DNA from: JANQJA01 sp040880285
Lineage (GTDB): Bacteria > Pseudomonadota > Gammaproteobacteria > Pseudomonadales > Azotimanducaceae
Length of the DNA stretch: 64,000 nt
NCBI GenBank assembly: GCA_040880285.1
Contig: JBBDIT010000067.1
Span: 10,220-74,219, forward strand
Reading direction: 5' to 3'
Positions 42,765 through 52,146 of this stretch are shown in pieces. How positions within the stretch are numbered: the first letter of the stretch is position 1; each line of letters begins with the position of its first letter. The translations under genes were made by a program, and so were the position numbers. Under the pieces are notes generated by a model, which saw nothing but the letters and a program-made list of their open reading frames with translations, searched no databases and had not been told where the DNA came from.

Positions 42765-43253
42765 TTGAACGAGACGACTCAATTACGGGCCCGAATCGAG
42801 CCAGAGCCGGTGAATCGCCCTGTGGCGCGGATTGAGCTCGAGAATGGTATCGGTATTAACGTGCTGGAGGCTTCCCTGCCACTGACGATTGGTCGCAGCG
42901 GCAGTTGCGATATTTCAATTCCCTCTGGCCACGTATCCCGGCGTCATTGCGAGATCTATCTGGTTAACGGCGTCCTGTGCCTGAAGGACACCAGTTCAAA
43001 CGGTACTACCATAGGTAACCGCACGATTCGCAAGGAGTCTGTGTCGATCAAGGGGCGAACCACGCTGCTATTTGCAGACGAGGTCCAGCTCAGCATTACG
43101 CCTGCCGTCGCTACCGAAATCAAGGAGGATGACGATCGCCGGCGGCGCGAAGAGCGCCGTGGTGATGATCGCCGCCAGAAGTCGGTGGTGGTTTCATTCG
43201 AACGACGCTCGGATCGCGAACGTCGTGACGGCGACCGTCGGTTCAGTCGTTGA
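42765..43253 (+). CDS. FHA-domain protein
   Basis: A 162-residue cytoplasmic protein with an FHA domain (about 20-105), which binds phosphothreonine peptides: IGRSGSCDISIPSGHVSRRHCEI and DTSSNGTTIGN hold the phosphate-binding Arg, Ser and Asn. The C-terminal 50 residues are extremely rich in Arg, Asp and Glu (RRRREERRGDDRR) and may bind nucleic acid or be disordered. The TTG at 42765 is preceded by GAGGGAG and is preferred; a GTG at 42750 is possible. A CRP-like site lies upstream. The stop codon sits in a 13-bp duplication. Confidence 0.9.
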   Translation: MNETTQLRARIEPEPVNRPVARIELENGIGINVLEASLPLTIGRSGSCDISIPSGHVSRRHCEIYLVNGVLCLKDTSSNGTTIGNRTIRKESVSIKGRTTLLFADEVQLSITPAVATEIKEDDDRRRREERRGDDRRQKSVVVSFERRSDRERRDGDRRFSR

Positions 43254-43268
43254 TCCCAGTCGTTGATC
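43244..43268. repeat. 13-bp duplication across the FHA gene stop codon
   Basis: CAGTCGTTGATCC (43244-43256) is followed directly by a second copy (43257-43268, last base changed). The gene's TGA (43251-43253) is inside the first copy. Confidence 0.9.
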
Positions 43269-43282
43269 AATGGGCCAGGGGC

Positions 43283-43651
43283 CTATTCCCCGGTAACAAA
43301 TTTCATCGAGATTGAATTGACGCAGTGACGTGTATTCTTGGCAGTCAGTTGTTCTCCTTCAAACACATGGCCAAGGTGACCGCCGCAATTGGCGCATAGA
43401 ATTTCAGTCCTTAGTCCGTCGGCGTCTGGTTCCCTTCGAACGGCACCTTCGATCTCATCGTCGAAAGCCGGCCATCCACAATGGGCCTGGAATTTATCCT
43501 CGGAGCGATAAAGCGGTGCCTCGCATTGCTTGCAGATATACAACCCGCCGTCAAAAAAGTCATCGTACTTGCCAGTAAACGGTGCTTCTGTTCCCTTTTC
43601 GATAATGACGGTGCGTTCTTCCGGCGTCAGGTCGTTTAATTTTGTGCTCAA
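43283..43651 (-). CDS. msrB: Peptide-methionine (R)-S-oxide reductase MsrB
   Basis: Repairs methionine-R-sulfoxide in proteins using thioredoxin. The 122-residue protein has the two zinc-binding CxxC pairs (CKQC near 40, CANC near 88) and the catalytic RHCVNSISM with Cys110 at the C terminus. HCGWPAFDD near 57 is the usual substrate-contact motif. No MsrA is fused or adjacent. It is convergent with the FHA gene. Confidence 0.96.
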   Translation of the reverse strand: MSTKLNDLTPEERTVIIEKGTEAPFTGKYDDFFDGGLYICKQCEAPLYRSEDKFQAHCGWPAFDDEIEGAVRREPDADGLRTEILCANCGGHLGHVFEGEQLTAKNTRHCVNSISMKFVTGE

Positions 43652-43721
43652 TGAGTGGATTCCTTATGGTTGTTGCGGCCCTTTACTATCACAGGTTGTC
43701 CCAGTCAAAAAGCCAGGCCAG

Positions 43722-44477
43722 TTACTGGATTCGATTTAGTACCAGCAGATTGCGCTTGCCGATGTTTCCACGGTCTTCAATGCGGAAGTATTTTGATGCG
43801 GCTTTGAGGAAGCCGTCAACTGTATATTGGGCTGCTCGCTCAGGTTCTGTGGCCGCGATTGTCCTCGTTTCCCGGGGGGAATCAGGGAGTGCGAGGGGAT
43901 TTGCGAAAATGACCCGGTCGGAACATATCCGGGCAAGGCCTTCAATAATTTCATCGTGGCTGTCGAACCGTGTGCTGGAAAGCACGCTGCCCCAGAACAG
44001 ATAATGATAGGTGTTGATGATCAGGACATTTTTAAAGGGAGCACCAAATTGCGCTGGATCCTTGAATAACTCCCGCAGAAAGACGGCATGGAACGCAACA
44101 TTTTCTATGCCGCGAAACTTGCGGACCTTTTCGGCCAACGACACATAAGGCTCGTGGACGTCGATCCCGACAGCATGCTCACAACCGCTTTTAACTGCCG
44201 CATCCAGCACGAACCAACCCTTGCAGCTGCCGATATCCAGCAGACTACCCAGTGGGTCAGTGTACAGGGATGACAGGATTTGTGAGCGGAAATACAAGTC
44301 GAAACCGGGGATCATGCGGTCGTCGTCGATAACGTAATTGTGGTTATTGGGATAACCCCGCAGGTCCGAATTGTCAAACCCGTCTGTATCCAGCTGCGGT
44401 TGGCCGCGGTTATGCAGGCGCCAGTGACCGAGTCGCTTCGATGCCCACTCGAGCCAGAGTAAAGCCTTTGATCTCAT
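43722..44477 (-). CDS. SAM-dependent methyltransferase
   Basis: A 251-residue class-I methyltransferase. Motif I is LLDIGSCKGWF near 80, followed by VGIDVHEPYV as the acidic end of beta-2 and VLIINTYHYLFWG around motif IV. The fold region is about 65-200. The N-terminal 60 residues (GFDNSDLRGYPNNHNYV) and the C-terminal part have no known meaning to me; the acceptor is unknown. The gene lies 27 bp downstream of the amidase gene on the same strand. Confidence 0.8.
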   Translation of the reverse strand: MRSKALLWLEWASKRLGHWRLHNRGQPQLDTDGFDNSDLRGYPNNHNYVIDDDRMIPGFDLYFRSQILSSLYTDPLGSLLDIGSCKGWFVLDAAVKSGCEHAVGIDVHEPYVSLAEKVRKFRGIENVAFHAVFLRELFKDPAQFGAPFKNVLIINTYHYLFWGSVLSSTRFDSHDEIIEGLARICSDRVIFANPLALPDSPRETRTIAATEPERAAQYTVDGFLKAASKYFRIEDRGNIGKRNLLVLNRIQ

Positions 44478-44504
44478 ATTCCGGTGGTCGCCTTCATGTA
44501 TACG

Positions 44505-45893
44505 CTAGGAGACGATCGGATCGATTGGCGTGATGCGCCCGACTTTTGACTCGATCAGCCCGGCGACATCAAGGCAGAGGTCTTCCCGCCAGCGTTCCGC
44601 ATAGATCTGTACTCCTGTGGGTAAACCATCGCTGACGCCCATCGGCAGCGCCACCGATGGAATACCGAGGACATTGCCGGGCGTGATGAACTGCAGGCGT
44701 TTCAAGGTTGTCTCGACGCCGGTTTGAGGATCGATATCCGCATCATGCAGGAACGGCAGGTCTGCCCAGGTTGGTCCAATGACCACGGGGTAATGGGTAA
44801 AGAACATGGACCAGGCGGTGGCGAGTCGATCCCGCTCTGTAAATATTGCGAGCGAAGGCATGGTTGCTGGATCATATTCACGCAGCAGGCCATCCAGCAA
44901 CCCTACAGCGTCTTTGCTCATGACCGGTGCCAGGACAGGCAGCATCTGTTGTAAGTCGGTCGAAAGCAGGAACGCCCAAATACGGTTTACCTGCGCGAGT
45001 TCCGGTGGCGCAGCTTCCTCTACAATCCAGCCCGCTTGCTCAAGTACAGCGCCAGCGTGTTTGATCGCATCAATAGTGGCGCCAGGCAGTTCCGAGTGTG
45101 GCATTTCCAGTACCAGCGCCGCCCTCTTTTCAGCCTTGGGTCCCTCGAGTACCGCGGGTACCGAAAACGGATCCTGTGGGTGCCATCCGGACAAGACCGT
45201 ATAGGCGGTACGAAGGTCGGCGACACTTCGTGCCATGGGTCCCTCGACTGCCATCAGGCGAAACGAAATCGGCAGGTCAACCGGCGGTAGCGCATGGACC
45301 TGCGGTATTCGTCCAGTCGTTGGCTTGAGCGAAGTTATGCCGCAGCAATAGGCCGGGTTGCGGAGTGAGCCGCCAAGATCATTACCGAGGCCAATACAGC
45401 TCATTCCAGTGGCGAGACTTACCGCCTCACCACCACTGGAACCACCGGCGGTGCGCGTGGCGTCCCAGGGGTTGATGGTCCTGCCATGCAAGGGGTTATC
45501 CGTCGTAATCCTGAGCCCCATCTCCGGCAAGTTCGTGCGCGCCAGCGGAATCGCGCCGGCATTTTTCATCCGCGTCACTACCGGGGCATCAACGGGTGGT
45601 ACAACGTCAGCCATAGCTGGAATACCCTGGGTTGTGGCAGAACCCACGCAATCAATATTTTCCTTGATGGTAAAAGGCACACCGTGGAATGGCCCTTGTG
45701 AATCGGTTTTATCGGCTTCATCCGCCGCGGCGAGAGCGGTTTCTCGAAGGGTCACAGTGACCGCATTGACCGAACTGTTGACTGCCTCGATCCTGTCAAG
45801 GTGACTGGTGATCACTTCGCGGCTGGACACTTCCTTGTTTCGAATCAACTGTGCCAGTTCACCTGCGGATTTGCGCCAAAGTTCGTTCGTCAC
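44505..45893 (-). CDS. Amidase (amidase-signature family)
   Basis: A 462-residue hydrolase with the Ser-cisSer-Lys triad: Lys77 in FTIKENID, Ser152 in GGSSGG and nucleophile Ser176 in GGSLRNPA. It hydrolyses an amide or acts as a transamidase-like enzyme; the substrate is unknown. The absence of gatB/gatC neighbours argues against GatA. The GTG at 45893 has GGAGAG upstream and is preferred to the TTG at 45908. It sits next to an amino-acid permease gene and a D-aminoacylase, so a role in N-acyl or amide amino-acid use is plausible. Confidence 0.92.
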   Translation of the reverse strand: MTNELWRKSAGELAQLIRNKEVSSREVITSHLDRIEAVNSSVNAVTVTLRETALAAADEADKTDSQGPFHGVPFTIKENIDCVGSATTQGIPAMADVVPPVDAPVVTRMKNAGAIPLARTNLPEMGLRITTDNPLHGRTINPWDATRTAGGSSGGEAVSLATGMSCIGLGNDLGGSLRNPAYCCGITSLKPTTGRIPQVHALPPVDLPISFRLMAVEGPMARSVADLRTAYTVLSGWHPQDPFSVPAVLEGPKAEKRAALVLEMPHSELPGATIDAIKHAGAVLEQAGWIVEEAAPPELAQVNRIWAFLLSTDLQQMLPVLAPVMSKDAVGLLDGLLREYDPATMPSLAIFTERDRLATAWSMFFTHYPVVIGPTWADLPFLHDADIDPQTGVETTLKRLQFITPGNVLGIPSVALPMGVSDGLPTGVQIYAERWREDLCLDVAGLIESKVGRITPIDPIVS

Positions 45894-45985
45894 CTTTCTC
45901 TCCTGCAATGTCTGTTGTTATTTGTGTAGTTACTTGATTGCACTGGATGGTATCGCGAAGAGCCGGTGGCGTCGAATCCGCGTGC

Positions 45986-47185
45986 TTACAGGAATAGACT
46001 GCTGGCCAGCAAGGTGAGGCTGGTCAACAGCCCGGCGATTGGAACCATAACTGGATACACAGGACCCGTGGTAGGCTCGCCTCTGTGCTTGAGAACAAGG
46101 AGCGCGAGGTTGATCGCCGCGAATATGACCAGCGTGAGTGTACTGGTGAGACCTGCCAGGGTTTCAATATCGAACGAAACCGCGAGTGTCAGCACAATCG
46201 TGACAACCAGAATGGTCGCTCGAAGCGGAGTTCGTGTTCGGGGGTCGACATGGTTGAAATAGTTGGGGACAACCTGCAGGCTCGCCATGCCGAAGACAAC
46301 GCGCGCCGCCATAATCATCTGTATCAGTGCACCGTTTATGACCGCAAGCATACTGATCAGGACCAGCACAAGCGGGGACAGCTGGCTGTTCTGCTCGATC
46401 ATCAGCGCCATGGGCGCCTCATGACCGGCAAGCAGCTCCATCGGCATTGATGCAACGGCTACCATGGTCACAAGAAAGTAGAGGATGGCAGCAATACCCA
46501 ACGAGCCCAATATGGCGATAGGCAATGCCTTGTTGGTATTTCTGGTCTCTTCAGCAACGTTGACGATGTCTTCAAACCCGATGAACGCGTAGAACGCGAG
46601 AAACGCCCCGGCAAAAACTCCAGTCCAGGAGGCCAGATTAGCTGCAGGTAAAGTCAGTGTTTGCTTCACGATGCCTGAATCAATATCGTCAATGCCGGTA
46701 CCTACCACAATCAAAAGACCGACGATTTCGATAAGCGTGATAATTGTGGCAAAGACCACGGATTGGAGGATGCCATAAGCGGCCAGTGCGCCGAGACCGA
46801 GGACCACAGCTGCAATCACCAGCGGCGCCGGTAACTCGATGAAGACGTTGAAGTAGCCGAGAAATCCTCGGGCAATGGTGGCGGCCGAGACGATACCGAC
46901 AAACGCAACCATGAGACCGATACTGCCAGTTACGACCTTCAGACCGAACGCTTCATCCACGTATACGGCTTCTCCGGCTGAACGTGGAAAGCGGGTCGAC
47001 AGCTCAGCGTAAGCAAAGGCGGTAGGGCTCGCAACCAGGGCTGCCAGGACAAACGCGAGCGGTGTAAAAAGGCCAGCTTTTTCAGCGACGACGCCGGTCA
47101 GTACATAGATGCCAGCGCCAAGAATGGTGCCAAGGCCATAGAACACCAGCAAAGTTGCAGAGATGTCTCGCTTGAGTTCAGTCAC
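45986..47185 (-). CDS. APC-superfamily amino-acid permease
   Basis: A 399-residue inner-membrane transporter with eleven to twelve predicted helices. The first contains GLGTILGAGIYVLTG (the substrate-binding glycine motif of APC transporters), and the sequence FAFYAFIGFEDIVNVAEET is the TM6/TM7 motif. The substrate is probably an amino acid or amine. The frame extends to a GTG at 47266; I prefer the GTG at 47185 because the shorter product starts with TELKRDIS, a normal beginning for the family. It lies 92 bp upstream of the amidase on the same strand. Confidence 0.88.
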   Translation of the reverse strand: MTELKRDISATLLVFYGLGTILGAGIYVLTGVVAEKAGLFTPLAFVLAALVASPTAFAYAELSTRFPRSAGEAVYVDEAFGLKVVTGSIGLMVAFVGIVSAATIARGFLGYFNVFIELPAPLVIAAVVLGLGALAAYGILQSVVFATIITLIEIVGLLIVVGTGIDDIDSGIVKQTLTLPAANLASWTGVFAGAFLAFYAFIGFEDIVNVAEETRNTNKALPIAILGSLGIAAILYFLVTMVAVASMPMELLAGHEAPMALMIEQNSQLSPLVLVLISMLAVINGALIQMIMAARVVFGMASLQVVPNYFNHVDPRTRTPLRATILVVTIVLTLAVSFDIETLAGLTSTLTLVIFAAINLALLVLKHRGEPTTGPVYPVMVPIAGLLTSLTLLASSLFL

Positions 47186-47363
47186 ACGGTTACCGAATGG
47201 CCCCGGCAAATCCGTATTGTGGTGATATGCCGGGATTGTTTCAATGACCAGGATCAGGTCCGGCACCAGCGCGTAAGCTGATTCAGTACGACTGGCATCC
47301 GGGCTGGTTCAAGGATTATGATCAAAACAACCAGTCCAGTTGGACCAGCAAGAGGGAAGCAAC

Positions 47364-49073
47364 ATGACCGAATATGATCTCATTATTCGCAATGGGCGTG
47401 TGGTCGATGGAACCGGCAGCCCGGCACGTCGGTGCGATGTGGCTGTTAAAGACGGCGTGATCGTTGAGGTTGCCGCGAACATCAAGGGTGATGCGGGCCA
47501 CGAGATTGATGCCACCGGGCAGATCGTAACGCCCGGATTTGTCGACGTGCACACCCATTATGATGGTCAGGCCACATGGGACTCCCATATGAATCCATCT
47601 TCCAATCTGGGCACGACGACTGTGGTAATGGGTAATTGTGGTGTTGGCTTTGCGCCTTGCCGACCCGAAGACCATGACGTCCTGATTGAGCTTATGGAAG
47701 GTGTCGAGGAGATTCCGGGCACTGCTATGGCAGAGGGACTACCCTGGACCTGGGAGTCTTTCCCGGAATATCTGGACATGTTGGATAGCAAGCCACGGGA
47801 CATCGATATCGCGGCTTTGCTGCCCCATGGGCCATTGAGGGTCTATGTGATGGGTGAGCGTGCGGTCAATCGCGAGGCCGCAACGGAAGATGATATCGCC
47901 AAAATGAAGGACCTGTTGTCAGAGGGTGTCGCCGCCGGCGCAGTCGGCTTTTCGACTTCGCGAACGCTGGTGCACCGGACCAGCAAAGGTGTGCCGGTAC
48001 CAACTTACCAGGCGGCGACCGATGAGTTGAAGCGATTGGGCGAAAGCCTGTCCGGTGACAAGGGACATGTGTTCCAGCTCATTTCCGATTGGGAAGACCC
48101 GGAGGAAGAGTTCAGCATTCTAAGGAACACCAGCGAGAAGACCGGCGCGCGAGGCACTTTCACCTTGCTACAGCTGGATAACCAGCCGGACCAATGGAAG
48201 GAACACCTGGCCCGAATCGAAGCAGCGCAGAAGGACAACCTGGATATTCGTGGCCAGGTGCTGTCGCGGCCAGTCGGTATGTTAATGGGGCACCCTGCAT
48301 CGATGAGCCCGTTCTCGCCGCGGCCAACCTTTCGCGCCCTCTCGGACCTACCGTTTGACGAGATGATAGCGGAACTACGGCGACCTGAGACCAAACAAAA
48401 AATATTGTCAGAGGAGCTGGAGAACCCGCATATTTTTGCGAAAATTTTTACGGGGCGTTACCACCGAATGTATCCGCTCGCTGAACCGATCGAATACTTG
48501 CCGGAGCGAGACACTTCTGTGTTCGCGCAGGCTGAGAAAGAAGGCCGTGATGCAGAAGAGTGGTTGTATGATTACTTTTTGCAAAACGATGGCCACAGTC
48601 TGGTCTATATTCCTGCGGCCAACTTCTCGGAGTGTATCCCCGAGCTGTTACAACATCCATTTACCGTACCGGCACTGGGTGATGGCGGCGCACACGTTGG
48701 CACCATTTGCGATGCCAGCGCAAATGTTTACGTCCTGACCAAGTGGGTAAAGGAGCGGGCAGCGTTCAGTCTCGAGCAGGCGATCCATTTACTGACCCGC
48801 AAACCGGCGGAGCTGTATTCTCTGTACGACCGTGGCATTCTGGCGGTGGGGATGAAAGCCGACATCAATGTCATCGACTTTGACAGGCTCGCGCTCAAGA
48901 CTCCGCACATTTGCCATGACCTGCCTGCTGGCGGACGCCGACTGTTGCAGAACGCCGATGGCATCAGTGCAACGATTGTTTCTGGCGAAGTGATTTACCA
49001 GGCCGGTGTTGCGACGGGCGCATTACCGGGCAAGCTGGTCAGAGGTCAGCAGCGCCCGCCCCCACAACATTAA
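47364..49073 (+). CDS. N-acyl-D-amino-acid deacylase family amidohydrolase
   Basis: A 569-residue metal-dependent amidohydrolase, predicted to cut the acyl group from N-acyl-D-amino acids. Zinc ligands are His63 and His65 in VDVHTHYDGQ; NCGVGFAPC near 95 carries the Cys typical of D-aminoacylases, and DGGAHVG contains the catalytic aspartate. The ATG at 47364 has GAGGGA 6-7 bp upstream. It is divergent from the permease and amidase genes, making a possible small locus for D-amino-acid derivatives. Confidence 0.9.
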   Translation: MTEYDLIIRNGRVVDGTGSPARRCDVAVKDGVIVEVAANIKGDAGHEIDATGQIVTPGFVDVHTHYDGQATWDSHMNPSSNLGTTTVVMGNCGVGFAPCRPEDHDVLIELMEGVEEIPGTAMAEGLPWTWESFPEYLDMLDSKPRDIDIAALLPHGPLRVYVMGERAVNREAATEDDIAKMKDLLSEGVAAGAVGFSTSRTLVHRTSKGVPVPTYQAATDELKRLGESLSGDKGHVFQLISDWEDPEEEFSILRNTSEKTGARGTFTLLQLDNQPDQWKEHLARIEAAQKDNLDIRGQVLSRPVGMLMGHPASMSPFSPRPTFRALSDLPFDEMIAELRRPETKQKILSEELENPHIFAKIFTGRYHRMYPLAEPIEYLPERDTSVFAQAEKEGRDAEEWLYDYFLQNDGHSLVYIPAANFSECIPELLQHPFTVPALGDGGAHVGTICDASANVYVLTKWVKERAAFSLEQAIHLLTRKPAELYSLYDRGILAVGMKADINVIDFDRLALKTPHICHDLPAGGRRLLQNADGISATIVSGEVIYQAGVATGALPGKLVRGQQRPPPQH

Positions 49074-49099
49074 CACTAGCAGTAACTTTCCACGGCCAG

Positions 49100-49375
49100 C
49101 TATGACCAATGGCCGCCTCTCATATCAAGCTTCAATACCGCGCCGCGCTTGTTGACCTTGCACTTGAACTTCTTCTCTTGACCGTCTGCATCGACGCCGT
49201 TCAGCCGATATTCAAAGTTACTACCGGACTTTCGCTCGCTGAACGGTTTGGCTTCTGACGTAACGCCGTGTCGCTCGCCAATGGCCTCGATACAACCCTG
49301 AAGTGCATCGTTCTTACCGGCCGCAATCGAACCGGTAGAAAAGATCATCAGAATTCCAAGTATAAAAGTACGCAT
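49100..49375 (-). CDS. Small secreted protein of unknown function
   Basis: A 91-residue protein with a signal peptide (about 1-19, ending IAA). The mature part is basic, with two cysteines (GCIEAIG and KFKCKVN) that could form a disulfide, and a strand pattern FEYRLNGVDADG / KKFKCKVNKRGAVLKL. No family is recognised. It is convergent with the D-aminoacylase gene. Confidence 0.65.
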   Translation of the reverse strand: MRTFILGILMIFSTGSIAAGKNDALQGCIEAIGERHGVTSEAKPFSERKSGSNFEYRLNGVDADGQEKKFKCKVNKRGAVLKLDMRGGHWS

Positions 49376-49601
49376 TTACCACACTCCAGCAATAAAACAG
49401 TTAAAAGCCGCGGCATTGTATAGCTGGTGGTGGGTATTAGATAGCAATTAAGATGGCATAAGTTAAATTCCGGTTGAACCTGATCATCCGTGCGACCCAA
49501 GCGCCCGGAGCATGTGTTGGCATCAAATATGTGCCGTACCGCACAGATATTGGTTGCCGCAATCAACATGCTGGGCATTCACCGATTCCGGAGTATTTCC
49601 G

Positions 49602-50231
49602 ATGAACAACTTCCGCGTGTATCAATGTCGCGCAATCGCCCTGATCGCCGCATTCGCGGTTTTTGCCCCTCTCGGAGTGGCATCAGCACAAGGCAATAGC
49701 GCTGCACAACAGCAACGAGCAACAGATCAAGTACAGCGTGTGGACGAGCGCAGGGCGGACATGGAACGCCGGCAGGAAGCCGAGCGCAGACAGGAAGCCG
49801 AGCGTACAAAGGAGATGGAGCTCAGGCAAGATGCCGAGCGCAGGCGAGATGCCGAGCACCGTCAGGATACCGACCGCAGACAAGACGCTGAACACCGTCA
49901 AGATGCCGAGCGCAGGCAGGACGCCCTGCATCGTCAAGATGGCGTTGCCCGGTCAAGGGCGCCTGGCTTGATCCGTGCGGATGAAATGGTTGGCCAGAAG
50001 GTCATCAATCGCCAGAACCAGCAGGAATTGGGCAAGGTTGCCGGCTTCGTCACAGATAACGATGGCCAGATTGAAGCGGTCGTGGTCGAACACGGCGGCT
50101 TTATGGGCTTCTTCACCAATAAAGTCGTTGTGCCCCGGAGTCAGTTCGAGCTCTCGTCGGATGGCAAGTCCGTCATCACGAATATGGACCGCAAACAGGT
50201 CCGCAACGCGACCAAATACAAGCGGCCCTGA
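49602..50231 (+). CDS. Exported PRC-barrel protein with charged repeat region
   Basis: A 209-residue protein with three parts: a signal peptide (1-30, ending ASAQ); a repeat region (about 45-115) of the short charged unit R-R-Q-D-A-E-H-R-Q-D-A-E, in DNA from 49740 to 49945, predicted as a long helix; and a PRC-barrel-like domain (about 120-205) with GQKVINRQNQQELGKVAGFVT and a VVVEHGGFMGF strand. PRC barrels are known in RimM, photosynthetic reaction centres and envelope stress proteins. Function here is unknown. The ATG 49602 opens the signal peptide; the longer frame is not credible. Confidence 0.75.
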   Translation: MNNFRVYQCRAIALIAAFAVFAPLGVASAQGNSAAQQQRATDQVQRVDERRADMERRQEAERRQEAERTKEMELRQDAERRRDAEHRQDTDRRQDAEHRQDAERRQDALHRQDGVARSRAPGLIRADEMVGQKVINRQNQQELGKVAGFVTDNDGQIEAVVVEHGGFMGFFTNKVVVPRSQFELSSDGKSVITNMDRKQVRNATKYKRP

Positions 50232-50443
50232 GCCGATCACTTAATCACTCCCGGCCCTCACTCACTCGTTCCCTTCCGGTCGTGTTGATTCGGATCGACG
50301 GGTTCATGACAGTCCCTCGGCAATTACCGCGCCCATGCATTTGGGCGCTACGATGTGCATGGCAAGGTGTCAGAACTGTTCGATAAGGGCGGTCGCTTTG
50401 CTTATGATAGGAAGCCTCCAATAGCATAACCGCGAGTCGTTCA

Positions 50444-50467
50444 GGGAGTCAGTATGGGAGTCCGTAT
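50444..50467. repeat. 12-bp duplication of a ribosome-binding site and start codon
   Basis: GGGAGTCAGTAT (50444-50455) and GGGAGTCCGTAT (50456-50467), each followed by G, give two in-frame ATG codons (50454 and 50466), each with GGGAG at the same spacing of 5 bases. Confidence 0.9.
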
Positions 50468-51980
50468 GAAAGTCCTGGTCGCCATGATGAGCCACGAGAC
50501 CAATACCTTTTCGCCGGTACCCACGCCACTGACACGTTTCGGCTCTGGTGCAGCGCCACTGGAGGGGGCGAGGATTCTGGAAGTGTTTAGAAATCGTGGC
50601 AGTACCATGGCCGGCATGCTAAAGGTGGCGAGTGAGGCAGGGATGGACCTGGTTACACCGATCGCCGCCGGCGCCCCTCCTTCCGGTCGAGTCGATGACG
50701 ATGCGTACAATTATATGACTGACACCATCTGCAAAGCGGCGATTGGTTGCGATGCGTTGTTGCTGGACCTGCACGGCGCCATGGTGACCTGGTCACTGGA
50801 AGATGGTGAAGGCGAGCTACTTGCGCGCTTGAGGCAAGACCAACCCGGCATTCCCATTGGTGTCGGGCTCGATATGCATGCCAATATCTATCCCGCGATG
50901 GTAGCCAATGCCACGGTAATTGCGGGTTATCATACCTATCCCCATATCGACATGTTCGAGACGGGCGCGCTTGCTGCAAAAATCCTGTTTGCGAGCCTGC
51001 GCGGCGAGGCGGCGCCGAAGATGGTTTGGGGTAACTGTCCCATGCTGCCCCATGTGATGCGCCAGGGCACCGATGATTTTCCCAACAAGGAGTTGCAGCA
51101 ACGTGCGCGTGAGTTGGAAGACAGCGGCGAGGCGCTGGCCGTGAGCCTGTTTACCGGCTTCCCCCATGCCGATATCTATAATGCTGGCTTGAGCGTGGTG
51201 GTCGTCACAGATAACGATGAAGCGAAGGCGCAACAACTACGTGATGAATTATTGCAGCGTGCCTGGGACCACAGAAAGTCGTTTGTGTATAACCTGAAGC
51301 CTTTATCCGAGTCCATTGCCGAAGGCAAGGCTGCAGCGGCAGCGGAGGGTGAGGGTCCGGTCATATTGCTGGATCACTATGACAACACGGCATCCGGTGG
51401 GACGATGGACACGACCGAAGTGTTGCGTGAGATTCTTAATCAGGGTCTTGACGATGTTGCGGTCTTCGGGATCTTTGATCCGCAAGCCGTCGATGAAATG
51501 ATCGCGGCTGGCGTCGGCGAAACAGTAACGGTCAGCCTGGGTGGCAAATTTCATATGGACGCACTGGCGGTGCAAAGCAGTCCGCTTGTAGTAACCGGTA
51601 CGGTGCGCCTGATTTCAGACGGCAAATTTACCGTCAAGGGACCTATGGGCACTGGCTCCACCATGAATATGGGTCACACCGTTGTGCTAGACACCGGCAA
51701 GGTCCAGATCATCGTCATATCAAATCACGTCGAGCCGTATGACCTGGGCTGCTTCTCCAGTCTTGGCATTGATCCACTCAGTAAAACCTATCTCATGCTC
51801 AAAAGCCGTATTCACTATCGGGCTACTTATCTGCCGATTGCGAAACGTATTGTGGAGTGCGCCGGCTGCGGAGTTTGTACATCGGACTACAGCCAGCTGA
51901 CGTTTGAGAATGTCAGGCGCCCGATCTATCCACTCGATAACGTCAATACCTGGGAGCTTGCCCAGGGTCGGATCGACTAG
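50466..51980 (+). CDS. M81-family metallopeptidase (MlrC-like)
   Basis: A 504-residue protein with the MlrC (microcystinase C) layout: an N-terminal DUF1485 part (VAMMSHETNTFSP, LDLHGAMVTW, GVGLDMHANIYPAM and YHTYPHIDMFETG with metal-binding His/Asp residues) and a C-terminal MlrC domain (LDHYDNTASGG, SNHVEPYDLGCF). In microcystin degraders MlrC cleaves linear peptides; most relatives have unknown small-peptide substrates. It may begin at 50454 or 50466, since both have the same ribosome-binding site; I chose the second because the conserved part starts there. Confidence 0.9.
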   Translation: MKVLVAMMSHETNTFSPVPTPLTRFGSGAAPLEGARILEVFRNRGSTMAGMLKVASEAGMDLVTPIAAGAPPSGRVDDDAYNYMTDTICKAAIGCDALLLDLHGAMVTWSLEDGEGELLARLRQDQPGIPIGVGLDMHANIYPAMVANATVIAGYHTYPHIDMFETGALAAKILFASLRGEAAPKMVWGNCPMLPHVMRQGTDDFPNKELQQRARELEDSGEALAVSLFTGFPHADIYNAGLSVVVVTDNDEAKAQQLRDELLQRAWDHRKSFVYNLKPLSESIAEGKAAAAAEGEGPVILLDHYDNTASGGTMDTTEVLREILNQGLDDVAVFGIFDPQAVDEMIAAGVGETVTVSLGGKFHMDALAVQSSPLVVTGTVRLISDGKFTVKGPMGTGSTMNMGHTVVLDTGKVQIIVISNHVEPYDLGCFSSLGIDPLSKTYLMLKSRIHYRATYLPIAKRIVECAGCGVCTSDYSQLTFENVRRPIYPLDNVNTWELAQGRID

Positions 51981-52146
51981 TCGATGGCCTATTGGCATTG
52001 ACATTAGTTTGTCGCCCGTCTTTTTAACCCGTTTTCACCACGAATCACGCTTTTGTTGATTCTTGTCAACTATCCAGATGGGTAGGTACCCGGCGTCGTG
52101 GTATTTTGTTCGTAACCGTTCAGCCAGATCCCAGGAGAGTTACCGG

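Noticed and set aside
49740..49945. CRISPR-like array
   Set aside because: The repeats are in frame, of varying short length and inside a coding gene; there are no unique spacers and no cas genes.
50300..50430. Short frame ending in YDVHGKVSELFDKGGRFAYD before the M81 gene
   Set aside because: Composition looks protein-like for about 35 codons, but there is no start codon, ribosome-binding site or family match; possibly a fragment, not strong enough to list.
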